This document shows positions 43,473 to 52,770 of a stretch of 64,000 nt of DNA, one piece after another. The notes under the pieces are model-generated. The model was not told where the DNA came from and made no database searches. It saw only the letters and a program-made list of their open reading frames with translations. The position numbers and the translations under genes are program-made. This DNA is from Acidobacteriota bacterium (lineage in GTDB: Bacteria; Acidobacteriota; Terriglobia; Terriglobales; Acidobacteriaceae): contig JAFDVP010000012.1 of NCBI GenBank assembly GCA_018268895.1, forward strand, positions 529,698-593,697, in the 5' to 3' direction. The stretch's first letter is position 1. Each line of letters begins with the position of its first letter.

Positions 43473-45734
43473 ATGTCGAATCAGCACGCTATTTCGGTCG
43501 AAGCAACTCCAGACAGGCGAAGCCACGGGCGGCGCAGAGAAGATATTCGGAACGAGCAGCTCTTCCGCGTCGTGGCGCAGATACCCGACGGCGTCGTCTG
43601 CATCGACCGCGACTGGCGCATCACCTTTGCAAACGACGAAGGCCGCCGCATCTCGCGCATTGAGCCGCAGCATATCGAAAGCGGAGCCATCTGGGAGATG
43701 TTCCCGGCCATCCAGAACACTGAGCTGGAGCGCGTCTATCGCTCCGTGATGAAGACCGGAGAAGCGGCACATTTCGAACACTACAGCACGCGCTCCGACC
43801 TCTGGCTCGATATTCACGCCATCCCTCTGCGCGAAGGCATCGCTGTTCTCTACCGCGACATCACCGATCGCAAGGGCGCAGAGTTTCTTCGCGATTCGGC
43901 CTCGCGGCGGCTTATGCAGGTGCTTGAGGCCACGACAGACGCTGTCGTCAGCATCAACCGCGACAACGCCTTCACCTTTCTCAATCGCCGCGCCCGCGAG
44001 TTGCTCGCCGTCAAAGGCGACCTCCTCGGAAAGAACCTCTGGCAGGAGTTCCCCTTCGCGGAGAACAACGGCCAGTATCTCTATTACTTCAACCTCGCCA
44101 TGCGCGATGGAACTCCCGGCGAGTTTGAAGACTTCTATCCCGACCCGCTGAACCTTTGGCTCGCCATTCAGATTCGCCCCTCCGACGAGGGTGTCGTCAT
44201 CTTCTTTCGCGACATCACGGCCCGGCGCAGCTCTAGTCTCGCTCTTCAACAACAACGCGATCTCCTCTCCGTCGTGCAGCAGACGGCTCGCGTCGCTACC
44301 TGGGACGTCGATCTTGCGACCGGCGCAGTTACCTTCGGCGAGGGATCCTATCCGGTCTTTGGGCGTCCTCTGTCGGAACTTCCCGACCTGCACGCCTTCA
44401 CCAGCTACGTGCTTCCGGAATATGTTCCGATCGTCGCCGAACTGATTCGCAAGACCAGCGCAACGGGCGAGATGATCGTCACCGACTTCCCTATCCGCGC
44501 GGAGGATGGCGCCGTAATATGGGTCGAGTGCCGCGGCCAGGCCCTCATCGTCGACGGCGTCGCCGTCAGGCTGCGCGGCCTCTCCATCGACATCACCAGC
44601 CGCAAGCAGAGTGAAGAAGCAACGGAGCGCCAGCGCGCCGAGCTGGAGACCATCTACCGCACCGCCCCCGTCGGGCTTGCCCTCTTCGATCCTGTCGAGT
44701 TCCGCTATCTCCGCGTCAACGACCGGCAGATCGAGACCATCGGCGCGCCCCGTGAAAAGATCCTCGGCCGGCGTATTGCCGAGATCGCGCCTCTACCCAG
44801 TATCGAAGATATCTTCCGGCAGGTGGCCGGCGGAAACTCCATTCGCAATCACATCTTTGAAGGCGAGCTGCCAACCCGCCCCGGCGACTATCGCTACTGG
44901 AACTGCAACTACTCCCCCGTCCACAACTCCGAGCACGAGGTCGTAGCGATCGCCGCGGCCGTGCAGGAGATCACGCACCAGAAAAAGTCTGAGCAGGCGC
45001 TCGTGCAGAGCGAGAAGCTCGCTGCCGTGGGGCGTCTCGCCAGCTCCATCTCGCACGAGATCAACAATCCTCTCGAAGCCATCACCAACCTGCTCTATCT
45101 CATCAGCGAATCGGACGACCTGCCTCCCGGCCTGATGGAGTACGTCAGGACTGCCCAGAGCGAGCTTTCGCGTGTCTGCGAGATCGCCACGCAGACGCTG
45201 CGCTTCCATCGCCAGGCGGTCAAAGCAACTTACGTCACAGCGCGCAACCTCGTTGAAGCCGTCCTGAATCTCTACCAGGGGAGGCTCGCAAACTCAGGCA
45301 TCGCCGTCGAAACCTGCTTCTCCACCTCCACGCCGATTCTCTGTCACGAGAACGACATTCGCCAGGTACTGAACAACCTGATCGCCAACGCCATCGACGC
45401 CATGCGCCACGGAGGCCGCCTGCTGGTTCGCGCACACGACGCCACCGACCTTCTACATTCAGGCCTGCGCAAAGGTATCCGCATCACGGTTGCCGATACC
45501 GGCCATGGCATGTCTCCCGCCGTGCTCAGCCGCATCTTCGAACCCTTTTACACCACCAAGGAACTCAACGGCACAGGACTCGGCCTCTGGATCTCACACG
45601 GGATCGTCGAGCGCCATCACGGGCGGCTGACGTTGCGCAGCACGCAGCACCCTGTCCACCACGGCACCATCTTCTCTCTCTTCCTTCCTTGCCTCGACGG
45701 CGTGAGAGAAGGAGCTCTGCCGCAGGAATACTGA
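43473..45734 (+). CDS. Soluble multi-PAS sensor histidine kinase
   Basis: 753 residues with no transmembrane segment. Four PAS-like modules are visible, ending with ...LYRDITDRK (near 130), ...FFRDITARR (near 250), ...LSIDITSRK (near 375) and ...AVQEITHQK (near 505). HisKA follows with the phospho-His in ASSISHEINNPLEAI near 525, then an HATPase with N-box NNLIANAIDAMRHGG, G1 VADTGHGMS, F-box FEPFYTTK and G2 GTGLGLW. It is an orphan: no response regulator is adjacent. The input is unknown; multiple cytoplasmic PAS domains suggest redox, light or small-molecule sensing. Confidence 0.92.
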   Translation: MSNQHAISVEATPDRRSHGRRREDIRNEQLFRVVAQIPDGVVCIDRDWRITFANDEGRRISRIEPQHIESGAIWEMFPAIQNTELERVYRSVMKTGEAAHFEHYSTRSDLWLDIHAIPLREGIAVLYRDITDRKGAEFLRDSASRRLMQVLEATTDAVVSINRDNAFTFLNRRARELLAVKGDLLGKNLWQEFPFAENNGQYLYYFNLAMRDGTPGEFEDFYPDPLNLWLAIQIRPSDEGVVIFFRDITARRSSSLALQQQRDLLSVVQQTARVATWDVDLATGAVTFGEGSYPVFGRPLSELPDLHAFTSYVLPEYVPIVAELIRKTSATGEMIVTDFPIRAEDGAVIWVECRGQALIVDGVAVRLRGLSIDITSRKQSEEATERQRAELETIYRTAPVGLALFDPVEFRYLRVNDRQIETIGAPREKILGRRIAEIAPLPSIEDIFRQVAGGNSIRNHIFEGELPTRPGDYRYWNCNYSPVHNSEHEVVAIAAAVQEITHQKKSEQALVQSEKLAAVGRLASSISHEINNPLEAITNLLYLISESDDLPPGLMEYVRTAQSELSRVCEIATQTLRFHRQAVKATYVTARNLVEAVLNLYQGRLANSGIAVETCFSTSTPILCHENDIRQVLNNLIANAIDAMRHGGRLLVRAHDATDLLHSGLRKGIRITVADTGHGMSPAVLSRIFEPFYTTKELNGTGLGLWISHGIVERHHGRLTLRSTQHPVHHGTIFSLFLPCLDGVREGALPQEY

Positions 45735-45737
45735 TCT

Positions 45738-46418
45738 TTACAGCTCTGCCCAGCGCCGCAGCAGGTTGTGATACACGCCGGTCAACTGCACGCCGATCGG
45801 ACTCCCCGGCAGTTCCACGGCCAGCTTCTGGATCGCCTGGTCCATGTCGAACAGCATCGTGCGATCGCCATCCGCGCGAATCATGCTCTGTATCCAGAAG
45901 AAGCTCGAGATGCGCGCGCCGCGCGTCACCGGCTCCACGCGATGCAGGCTCGTCGCCGGATACAGCACCATGTGCCCGGCCGGTAGCTTCACGCTGTGCT
46001 CGCCATAGCTGTCCTCGACGATCAGTTCGCCGCCGTCATACTCCTCGGGCGGCGTCAGAAATAGCGTCGCCGAAACGTCCGTGCGAATCCGCTGCGCAGT
46101 CGTCACGACCTGGCGTATCGCCGTGTCCACATGCGAACCGAAGTGCCCCCCGCCCGCATAGCGATTGAACATCGGCGGAAACACTCGCAGCGGAAGCGCC
46201 GCCGACATGAACACTGGCGAACGCGCCAGCCCCTTCAGCACCAGATCGCCAAGCTCAACGGCCAGCGGAGAGCCTTCCGGCAGCTGCTGGTTCGCCTTCA
46301 CCTTCTGCGCCTGGTATCCAGCCGTCACCTTGCCGTCCACCCAGTCCGCCGCTTCCAGCTTCGCCCGGGCCTGCGCCGCATCGGCGGCGCTCAATACATT
46401 CGGAATCGTAATCAGCAT
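45738..46418 (-). CDS. PKHD-type Fe(II)/2-oxoglutarate hydroxylase (PiuC/YbiX family)
   Basis: 226 residues. The iron triad is His96 and Asp98 in GHFGSHVDTAIR and His159 in SLHRVEPV, with Arg169 in TRGARIS binding 2-oxoglutarate. N-terminal LITIPNVLSAADA and QKVKANQQLP are typical. Such genes almost always neighbour catecholate siderophore receptors, and one lies directly upstream here on the same strand with a 115-base gap holding a repeat. The substrate is unknown; a role in siderophore or receptor modification is usually proposed. Its 3' end converges on the histidine kinase gene with a 3-base gap. Confidence 0.92.
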   Translation of the reverse strand: MLITIPNVLSAADAAQARAKLEAADWVDGKVTAGYQAQKVKANQQLPEGSPLAVELGDLVLKGLARSPVFMSAALPLRVFPPMFNRYAGGGHFGSHVDTAIRQVVTTAQRIRTDVSATLFLTPPEEYDGGELIVEDSYGEHSVKLPAGHMVLYPATSLHRVEPVTRGARISSFFWIQSMIRADGDRTMLFDMDQAIQKLAVELPGSPIGVQLTGVYHNLLRRWAEL

Positions 46419-46462
46419 GAAGACCTGCCCTGTGCTAACAGATTAGCCTGCACTATTAAATA

Positions 46463-46520
46463 GTCATCCTGAGCCTCTCGCAGCCTTACCGCGAAAGGCG
46501 TAGTCGAAGGACCTGCATTT
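46463..46520 (+). repeat. Hairpin repeat family B, copy 2
   Basis: GTCATCCTGAGCC...TCGAAGGACCTGCA, between the siderophore receptor and the PKHD hydroxylase genes. Confidence 0.75.
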
Positions 46521-46533
46521 TCCAAGCACCATT

Positions 46534-49128
46534 TTAGAAGTGCGCATTGAACCCGAACTGCGCATTGAACCCCTCGCCCGGAACCAGATGGTTCGGATGC
46601 GGCTGATCGATGTAGAACTTGTTCGTCAGGTTGACCAGGTTTGCCTGGAAATCCAGCCGGTCGCTGATCGGCCTGCGCAACATCGCGTTGAAGATCCAGT
46701 AGCCGTTCATCGCCTTGAACGCCAGCGGCGTCTGAAGAACCGGCGTCACATTCGCCTGAGGCACCGCAACCATCGCCGTCGAGCTTGCGCGGCGCGGGCC
46801 AACAAAGTTGCCGCCAAACCCACCCACAAACCTCCACGGCAGATTGTGCGTCACCCATACGTTGCCGGAGTTCCTCGGCACGTTCGCCAGCGGGAAGTTC
46901 TTCGGGTTGATAAAGTACGGATAGATGCCGAACACCGGATCGTTCGCCTTGAACAGCGACCCGAACGGAGATGCATTCAACACGCTGTTCACCACTCTTC
47001 CATCCAGATACGCATACCCAAGAATGAGATCGAAGTGCGAGGCCAGGTGTCCCAGCGCGCCAACCTGGAAGCCCTGCACGCGCTGATTGCCAACGTTCAA
47101 GACCTGCGTCGTATCCAGTGGGTTCGTCTCATACACATTCGACTTGTTCGTCCGGAAGTACGAGCCGCTGATATCCAGCTTGTCGTTCAACAGGTCCCAC
47201 TTCGTGCCCACCTCGTAGGTCTCGTTCTCCTGCGGGTCCTGCAGCGCATTGTTGGCGCTCAGCGAGAGCGACTCCGCCGCCGGATTGAACGAGGTGCCAT
47301 AGTCGAAGTACACGCTGCCGTTGCGTGCGGGCTTCACCACAATCGCGCCGCGGTACGTCGTCTTCTCAATCAACTGCGAGACGCGGCCCGCCGTGGCCGT
47401 TGGATCGACATCAGTGTTGAAGTAATCGAACCTCGCGCCGCCAGAGAGCTGCAGCCAATACGTCAGCTTCAGCGTATCCATGCCGGAGATGCCATACGCA
47501 TTCGACGTCACATACGTGCGCGCATTGATCACCGTCGGCACCGGAAGAACGTCCTGCGCATTCGGGTTCAGTGCCGAGGCGTAGATGTTCGTCGCATAGG
47601 TCAGCGTTTGCGGGCGCGAGCGCTCGCGTCCGCCTTCCACCGTCACCACAAAGTTGTTGTCGATCTTCCCGAACTTTACGTTCCCGATCGCCTGCGTCTG
47701 CTCCCAAAGAATGTCTTCGGTCGCGTTGCGGGCGATGATCGCTCGCCGCACCTTCACCGCGCTCAGCGGCGTGTTCACGTTGTAGCAAGGCGTCGCCGCC
47801 GTGGGCGAGCAGGTCGCCACGCCCGCCCCGTTGACCACCGAGTACGTCGGCGTCGTATTAACCTGCGGCTCCACGATTCGCAGATTGCGCGGATAGTTGC
47901 CCCAACGCAGGGTCGACCGCACCAGCAGCCCGCCGGCAAAGTTGTGCTCGATCTTTCCGGTCACAACGTCGGGGCTTGTGCGCAGATAGCTCTCCGACGC
48001 ATAGCCGTAGTACGTCCTGCGGTTCACCTTCGCCGCCTCCGTGCCGAAATAAGGCAGGCCGTAGTCGGGAACGCTGTCTTCGCTCTCGTGTAGATAAGAG
48101 ATCGACCCGCGCGTCGCGCTGCGCAGCCCGAACGCAATCGACGGCGCAACACCGAAGCGTCGCGTCTGCGCGTAGTCCCTCTGTGCCACATTCGATTCGG
48201 ACCCCACCAGGTTCATGCGCAACGCCGCCCCCGGGATGAAGTCGTTCAGCGGCTCATTCACATCCGCCGTCAAACGCCGCATGGCATTCGTTCCAAGCTG
48301 TAGGTTGCCGCGCACAAACTCGCGATCGACCGGGACCTTCGACTCCTGATTGATCACGCCGCCGGTCGACCCGCGGCCAAACTCCACGCTCGCCGGACCC
48401 TGCAGCACCTCGATCGCTTCGTAGTTGAACGCATCGCGGTAGTACGAACCGAAGTCGCGAATGCCGTCGATGAACATGTCGTTGCGCGCGGAGAAGCCGC
48501 GGATGGTCAGGTTGTCGCCCTGCGCTCCCGCCTCACCAGCGGCGATGCTTACGCCCGGAACATTGCGCAGGCCGTCGCGCAAGGTCGTCGCCGCCTGCTC
48601 CTGCATGATGAACTGCGGAACCACGTTCACCGTCTGCGGCGTATCCAGCAGCGGCTCGGTAAACTGCGCCAGCCCAATCGAGTTCGCCGAGGTCGTTACA
48701 TCCACCGACTCCTGCGCAAGCAAACCGACCACCAGCGTCGTCGGGTCCTGGATCCTGAAGTCCAGGCCCGTTCCTTCAAGAAGCTGGCGCAGGCCCTCTT
48801 CTTCAGGAAACGACCCCTTCACTCCATTCGTCTGAAAACCTGCCAGCGTCGCCTGCGGCACGGTCAGCTTCACGCGGACGCCGGTCTGCTGCTCGAACGC
48901 CTTGATGGCCTGGTCCAGCCCGCCAGCGGGAATATCGAACTTCTTCACCGGAAGATTCGTCACCGGAGGGACTGCGGCGTTTGCCGTTCCCTCGCTGGGT
49001 GCGGTTGCGGCATGGGCCTTAGTCCCCGCTCCCATCACCGAATACGCCGCCAGCGTGCCCACCGCCAGCCAGCCGCGTGAGCATACCAGCCTGTGCCTCA
49101 GATTGTTGCGTCTCGCATCCTTCTTCAT
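46534..49128 (-). CDS. TonB-dependent siderophore receptor with STN domain
   Basis: 864 residues. Signal peptide, then a secretin/TonB short N-terminal (STN) domain at about 60-125 (KFDIPAGGLDQAIKAFEQQT, LRQLLEGTGLDFRIQD), then the plug: LDTPQTVNVVPQFIMQEQ near 155, LRNVPGVSIAAGE near 187, NLTIRGFSARNDMFIDGIRD near 206, VLQGPASVEFGRGSTGGVIN near 242. The rest is a 22-strand barrel ending NAQFGFNAHF with a terminal Phe. It resembles Fiu/catecholate siderophore receptors. An STN domain usually signals to a FecR/FecI pair, but none is adjacent. Outer membrane. Confidence 0.93.
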   Translation of the reverse strand: MKKDARRNNLRHRLVCSRGWLAVGTLAAYSVMGAGTKAHAATAPSEGTANAAVPPVTNLPVKKFDIPAGGLDQAIKAFEQQTGVRVKLTVPQATLAGFQTNGVKGSFPEEEGLRQLLEGTGLDFRIQDPTTLVVGLLAQESVDVTTSANSIGLAQFTEPLLDTPQTVNVVPQFIMQEQAATTLRDGLRNVPGVSIAAGEAGAQGDNLTIRGFSARNDMFIDGIRDFGSYYRDAFNYEAIEVLQGPASVEFGRGSTGGVINQESKVPVDREFVRGNLQLGTNAMRRLTADVNEPLNDFIPGAALRMNLVGSESNVAQRDYAQTRRFGVAPSIAFGLRSATRGSISYLHESEDSVPDYGLPYFGTEAAKVNRRTYYGYASESYLRTSPDVVTGKIEHNFAGGLLVRSTLRWGNYPRNLRIVEPQVNTTPTYSVVNGAGVATCSPTAATPCYNVNTPLSAVKVRRAIIARNATEDILWEQTQAIGNVKFGKIDNNFVVTVEGGRERSRPQTLTYATNIYASALNPNAQDVLPVPTVINARTYVTSNAYGISGMDTLKLTYWLQLSGGARFDYFNTDVDPTATAGRVSQLIEKTTYRGAIVVKPARNGSVYFDYGTSFNPAAESLSLSANNALQDPQENETYEVGTKWDLLNDKLDISGSYFRTNKSNVYETNPLDTTQVLNVGNQRVQGFQVGALGHLASHFDLILGYAYLDGRVVNSVLNASPFGSLFKANDPVFGIYPYFINPKNFPLANVPRNSGNVWVTHNLPWRFVGGFGGNFVGPRRASSTAMVAVPQANVTPVLQTPLAFKAMNGYWIFNAMLRRPISDRLDFQANLVNLTNKFYIDQPHPNHLVPGEGFNAQFGFNAHF

Positions 49129-49648
49129 CGTCCGCCTCTCCAGCTCCCGAACACCCTCGCAACCCGAAAAAAGGCGTAGAAGGTCCTATCCACGCGCGCC
49201 ATTTTTTTCAAAAGCTGCGCACGCGGCAAAAAGTCACACTGGTTTTCTGAAATGGAGAAGACTGATAGAGGTTCCGTTGAAGATGGTCAACGGCCTCCCT
49301 ATAATCGCAATAAATCTCCAGTCGAAAGACTCGAGACCCCAGGTCTTCGCGGTCTCCGCCAAGAGATTAATCCGCGAGGGCCTGGCCCTTTCGCTCCACT
49401 CCAACCACTACCATCCCGAAGCGGCTCAAACTCCCGATTCAGGCCGTGAAATAACGATATTCCGAATATAAGACAAGATAGGTCGCATATCAATCAAAAT
49501 ATGCGACAAGTTTGGTCTTAATTAATTAATGAGCGATATTCGGCTGTTTTCATCGGAAATCGATCACATCGCCCGGCAAAATAGTGATCGCGCCATTTGA
49601 GAACTCCGTGATAAGGTTGAGCACCGAATCCCACTCATTTGAGCACGC
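49129..49648. other. Divergent intergenic region
   Basis: 520 bases between the siderophore receptor (minus) and the beta-helix protein (plus). The half near the receptor should contain its promoter; no Fur box was identified with confidence. The AT-rich half contains a nested palindrome at 49471-49518. Confidence 0.6.
49471..49518. promoter_or_regulatory. Nested palindrome
   Basis: Inner arms GTCGCATAT and ATATGCGAC (49482-49507, 8-base centre) plus outer arms AAGAC and GTCTT. Extended dyad symmetry in an AT-rich gap suggests a regulator site or cruciform rather than a terminator, because no gene ends nearby. Confidence 0.4.
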
Positions 49649-52600
49649 ATGCCGGCCGCTAAACTCTGCACCTCTGTCACTAAGCTTCTCTGCCTCGCTC
49701 TCTTCCTCGCCACAGCCTTTGCGCGCGGCGCCACCATCCGGGTCCCCGCCGACCAGCCGACGATCCAGGCCGGCATCAACGCCGCCTCAAACGGCGACAC
49801 CGTCCTCGTCGCACCGGGCACCTACTACGAGAACATCGTCATCGACACGAAAGAAATCACGCTGACAAGCGAGCAGGGGGCCAGTAAGACCATCCTCGAT
49901 GGGGGGACAAACGATACCGTACTCACGATCCGCAACACGCCCTCGATCGCGACAACGATCAATGGCTTTACCGTGCAAGGCGGAAAAAACACCAACCAGT
50001 TCATCGCCGGCGGCATTCACATTTTGCGCGGTGGCGCATCGATCGCCAACATGACCTTCGGCGCGAACTACGGTGGTCAGATTTATGTTGAGAGCGGCAG
50101 CGCGCTTATCTCGTCGAACACAATTACCAGTTCGCCGTTTCAAACGCCGCAGTGCATCAACGGTTGGGACGTCATCAAGATGTACGGCCTTTCGACTGTC
50201 GTCGACCCTGGGGGGAAGGCCGTCCCCACAAGAATCCTGAACAATCTGATTGAGGGGGATGGGATCTGTACAGGCCTCGCGATCCGCGGCAACGGAGGAG
50301 ACCTTGAAGTCACCAATAACATCATCCGCAATAATATCTATGGGATCAGCACCTACCCCACCGGCCTGATCGTGCGGCAAAACCTGATTTACGGCAACAG
50401 AGATGGCGCATTGTTCATCGCCCATCCTATATCTGGTTCGAATAATCCTTCCAGTTACACCGACCCGCCCGACTTCTTCATCGTCAACAACACCATCGTC
50501 AATAATGCCCGGAACACCGGCGTATCTGGCGTCAATGGATCGATCTTTCTCGATAGCAGCAGAGCTAAAGTCGCGTTCATCAATAACCTGCTGATTGGAG
50601 GTTCTTCGTTCCCGGTCATTCACTGTCAACCGAGCAGCGACTACACCCCTGTCATCTTCGACCACAACGATCTCTATAACAACGCTGGACCGCTGGTTGA
50701 TAGCGCCTGCCCCACAATATCCGGCATCAACGGAAACATCTCATTGCCCGCAGGGTTCGCCAACTCATCCGATCTTCATCTCGCCCCGGGCTCGCCTGCC
50801 ATCGACGCTGGAAACAACAGCGCTCCGAACCTCCCCTCCACCGATCTCGACGGCAATCCACGCATTCAGGACAGCGCCGGCAATGGCTTTACGACAGTCG
50901 ATATGGGGGCTTACGAGGCAACCGGCACACAAAACACAACGCCTTCCGCCCTGACTCTTACCTCCTCCGGCTACTATGTCAACCCGGGCACCGTCACTCT
51001 GACTGCGGCCTTTTCGCCGGCGAACTCTCCCGTGCGTCCGGTCTCCTTCTACCAGGATGGAAATTTTCTTTTTTCAGCGCCCCTCAGTCCTGCAACGCCT
51101 GTTTCCACAGATGTCACCCTCAATAAGCCCGGCGTCTACAGCTTCACGGCAAAGCTCGATGCGGCTGCGGGGTTCAGCCCAGCCACCAGCGTCGTCATCT
51201 ACGTCTATGTCGCTTCGCCGAATGGTCAGCTCGCTCCCACCTCGACCACCCTCGCTGCTTCTGCAAATCCCGTCCCCGTTGGCCAGGGACTCAGACTTAT
51301 TTCGATGGTGACCTCATCGGCATCGGGAACACCTCCCACCGGGACCGTTACGTTTTACGACGGCAACACGCCGCTTGGTACCATGCCACTCGATACCACG
51401 GGCCATGCCGTTTATCCCACATCGGCTCTCAGCGCGGGTGTTCACACTCTGCATTCCGTATACAACGGCGACACGCTCTATGCGCAGAGCACCTCGCCCA
51501 ATATCTCCGTGACCGTCCAGCTTGTACCCAGCACAACTACGCTGACGATCACCCCCAACCCCTCCGTCGCCGGACAGCCTCTCGCCGCCACCGTCCAGGT
51601 CGCACCGATCGCAAGCAGCCCATATTCGTCGCAGCTTTGTCTTTGCACAGTGACAGTCACCATCGCCGGCGTTCCGGCCAACGTCGCCTCCACGTACACT
51701 CAGCCTTTGCAGAACGGCTCCGCAACCTTCAACTTCGGCCTTGGCTTTGGCGCTGGAACGTACACTCTCTCTGCCGCATTCAACGGAAGCGCTACCTTCG
51801 CGTCGAGCAACTCAGCGCCCGTTCAACAGGTCGTTGCCATAGCACCCACCACCATCGGCCTCACGGCCTCTCCCAATCCCGTCGTTCAGCGTCAGACCGT
51901 CAACTTCACCGCAGTAATCACCGCGCCACTCTCAGCCGTCATCCCTCCTGGAGTCATCACCTTCTTCGACGGAGCAACATCCATCGGCAGCGCGCCCTAT
52001 GGCAGCGCCGGGCCCATCCCTGTCAATCAGATCAGCAACACGGCTACAGTCACCATCGGCACCGACACGCTCAGCGCTGGGACACACACCATTACGGCCA
52101 GCTACCCTGGAACCTCCAGCTTCCTCCCCTCCGTCTCAGCCCCGGTCACCGTCACGGTCACCCCGATGGACTTTGCCATTGCTGTCTCCAACACAGCCAT
52201 GACCATCCAGACCGAGCATCACCTCACCACGAACGTCACGCTCACCAGCATCGGCGCCTTCGCCGACAAGCTGACTCTCGGCTGCGCCAATCTCCCCCCG
52301 CACGCCTCCTGCACCTTCGACACAAATAGCGTGCAGCTTCTCCCCAACGGCACGGCCACCGCGAAGCTCACGGTCGACACCGACGACGTCCTCGGCTTCC
52401 GCGCAGCTCTATCGCAGCCACAGCGCCCAGGCCCACGCACCTCCGGCCCCATCGCCTTTGCTCTTCTCCTGCCCGTAGGATTCCTCGGTCTCGCTGCTCT
52501 TTCGAGAAGACGCCAGACGCTTCCGCGTCTTCTGCTGCTGATCGTAGCCACCTTCGCGGCAACACTCTCCATCACAGGCTGCGACGGACTCTACCCCGCC

Positions 52601-52699
52601 TCTACAGCTCCCGGCGTCTATACCATCCAGGTCACTGCCAGCGGAGCCGCGTCCGGACTCAGCCACTCCGCGCCAATCACCGTCACCGTAACGAAGTAA
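49649..52699 (+). CDS. Secreted right-handed beta-helix and Ig-like repeat protein
   Basis: 1016 residues. Signal peptide LLCLALFLATAFA, then a right-handed parallel beta-helix at about 30-420 (IRVPADQPTIQAGINAASNG, GDTVLVAPGTYYENIV, LDLNGNPRIQD-like closing block NLPSTDLDGNPRIQDSAG, as in choice-of-anchor Q proteins). From about 430 to 840 come three or more Ig-like Big_3_5-type repeats (GTVTFYDGNTPLGT, GVITFFDGATSIGS, LSAGTHTITASYPG). Near the C-terminus a hydrophobic segment (PIAFALLLPVGFLGLAALSRRR) is followed by a second one with ITGC, a common Acidobacterial surface-protein ending. Probably a polysaccharide-binding or adhesin-like cell-surface protein. Confidence 0.85.
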   Translation: MPAAKLCTSVTKLLCLALFLATAFARGATIRVPADQPTIQAGINAASNGDTVLVAPGTYYENIVIDTKEITLTSEQGASKTILDGGTNDTVLTIRNTPSIATTINGFTVQGGKNTNQFIAGGIHILRGGASIANMTFGANYGGQIYVESGSALISSNTITSSPFQTPQCINGWDVIKMYGLSTVVDPGGKAVPTRILNNLIEGDGICTGLAIRGNGGDLEVTNNIIRNNIYGISTYPTGLIVRQNLIYGNRDGALFIAHPISGSNNPSSYTDPPDFFIVNNTIVNNARNTGVSGVNGSIFLDSSRAKVAFINNLLIGGSSFPVIHCQPSSDYTPVIFDHNDLYNNAGPLVDSACPTISGINGNISLPAGFANSSDLHLAPGSPAIDAGNNSAPNLPSTDLDGNPRIQDSAGNGFTTVDMGAYEATGTQNTTPSALTLTSSGYYVNPGTVTLTAAFSPANSPVRPVSFYQDGNFLFSAPLSPATPVSTDVTLNKPGVYSFTAKLDAAAGFSPATSVVIYVYVASPNGQLAPTSTTLAASANPVPVGQGLRLISMVTSSASGTPPTGTVTFYDGNTPLGTMPLDTTGHAVYPTSALSAGVHTLHSVYNGDTLYAQSTSPNISVTVQLVPSTTTLTITPNPSVAGQPLAATVQVAPIASSPYSSQLCLCTVTVTIAGVPANVASTYTQPLQNGSATFNFGLGFGAGTYTLSAAFNGSATFASSNSAPVQQVVAIAPTTIGLTASPNPVVQRQTVNFTAVITAPLSAVIPPGVITFFDGATSIGSAPYGSAGPIPVNQISNTATVTIGTDTLSAGTHTITASYPGTSSFLPSVSAPVTVTVTPMDFAIAVSNTAMTIQTEHHLTTNVTLTSIGAFADKLTLGCANLPPHASCTFDTNSVQLLPNGTATAKLTVDTDDVLGFRAALSQPQRPGPRTSGPIAFALLLPVGFLGLAALSRRRQTLPRLLLLIVATFAATLSITGCDGLYPASTAPGVYTIQVTASGAASGLSHSAPITVTVTK

Positions 52700-52719
52700 A
52701 CATCGCACTCACAAAACAC

Positions 52720-52749
52720 AGCGGCGGAGAGCTATCGCTCTCCGCCGCT
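52720..52749. terminator. Terminator shared by convergent genes
   Basis: AGCGGCGGAGAGC and its exact complement around TATC, 20 bases past the beta-helix gene and just past the converging receptor gene. Confidence 0.85.
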
Positions 52750-52770
52750 TCATCAAGGGTGCAGGTTTCG

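Noticed and set aside
46534..49128. FecIR-type signalling cassette with the STN-domain receptor
   Set aside because: No sigma factor or anti-sigma gene is adjacent; only the receptor shows the domain.
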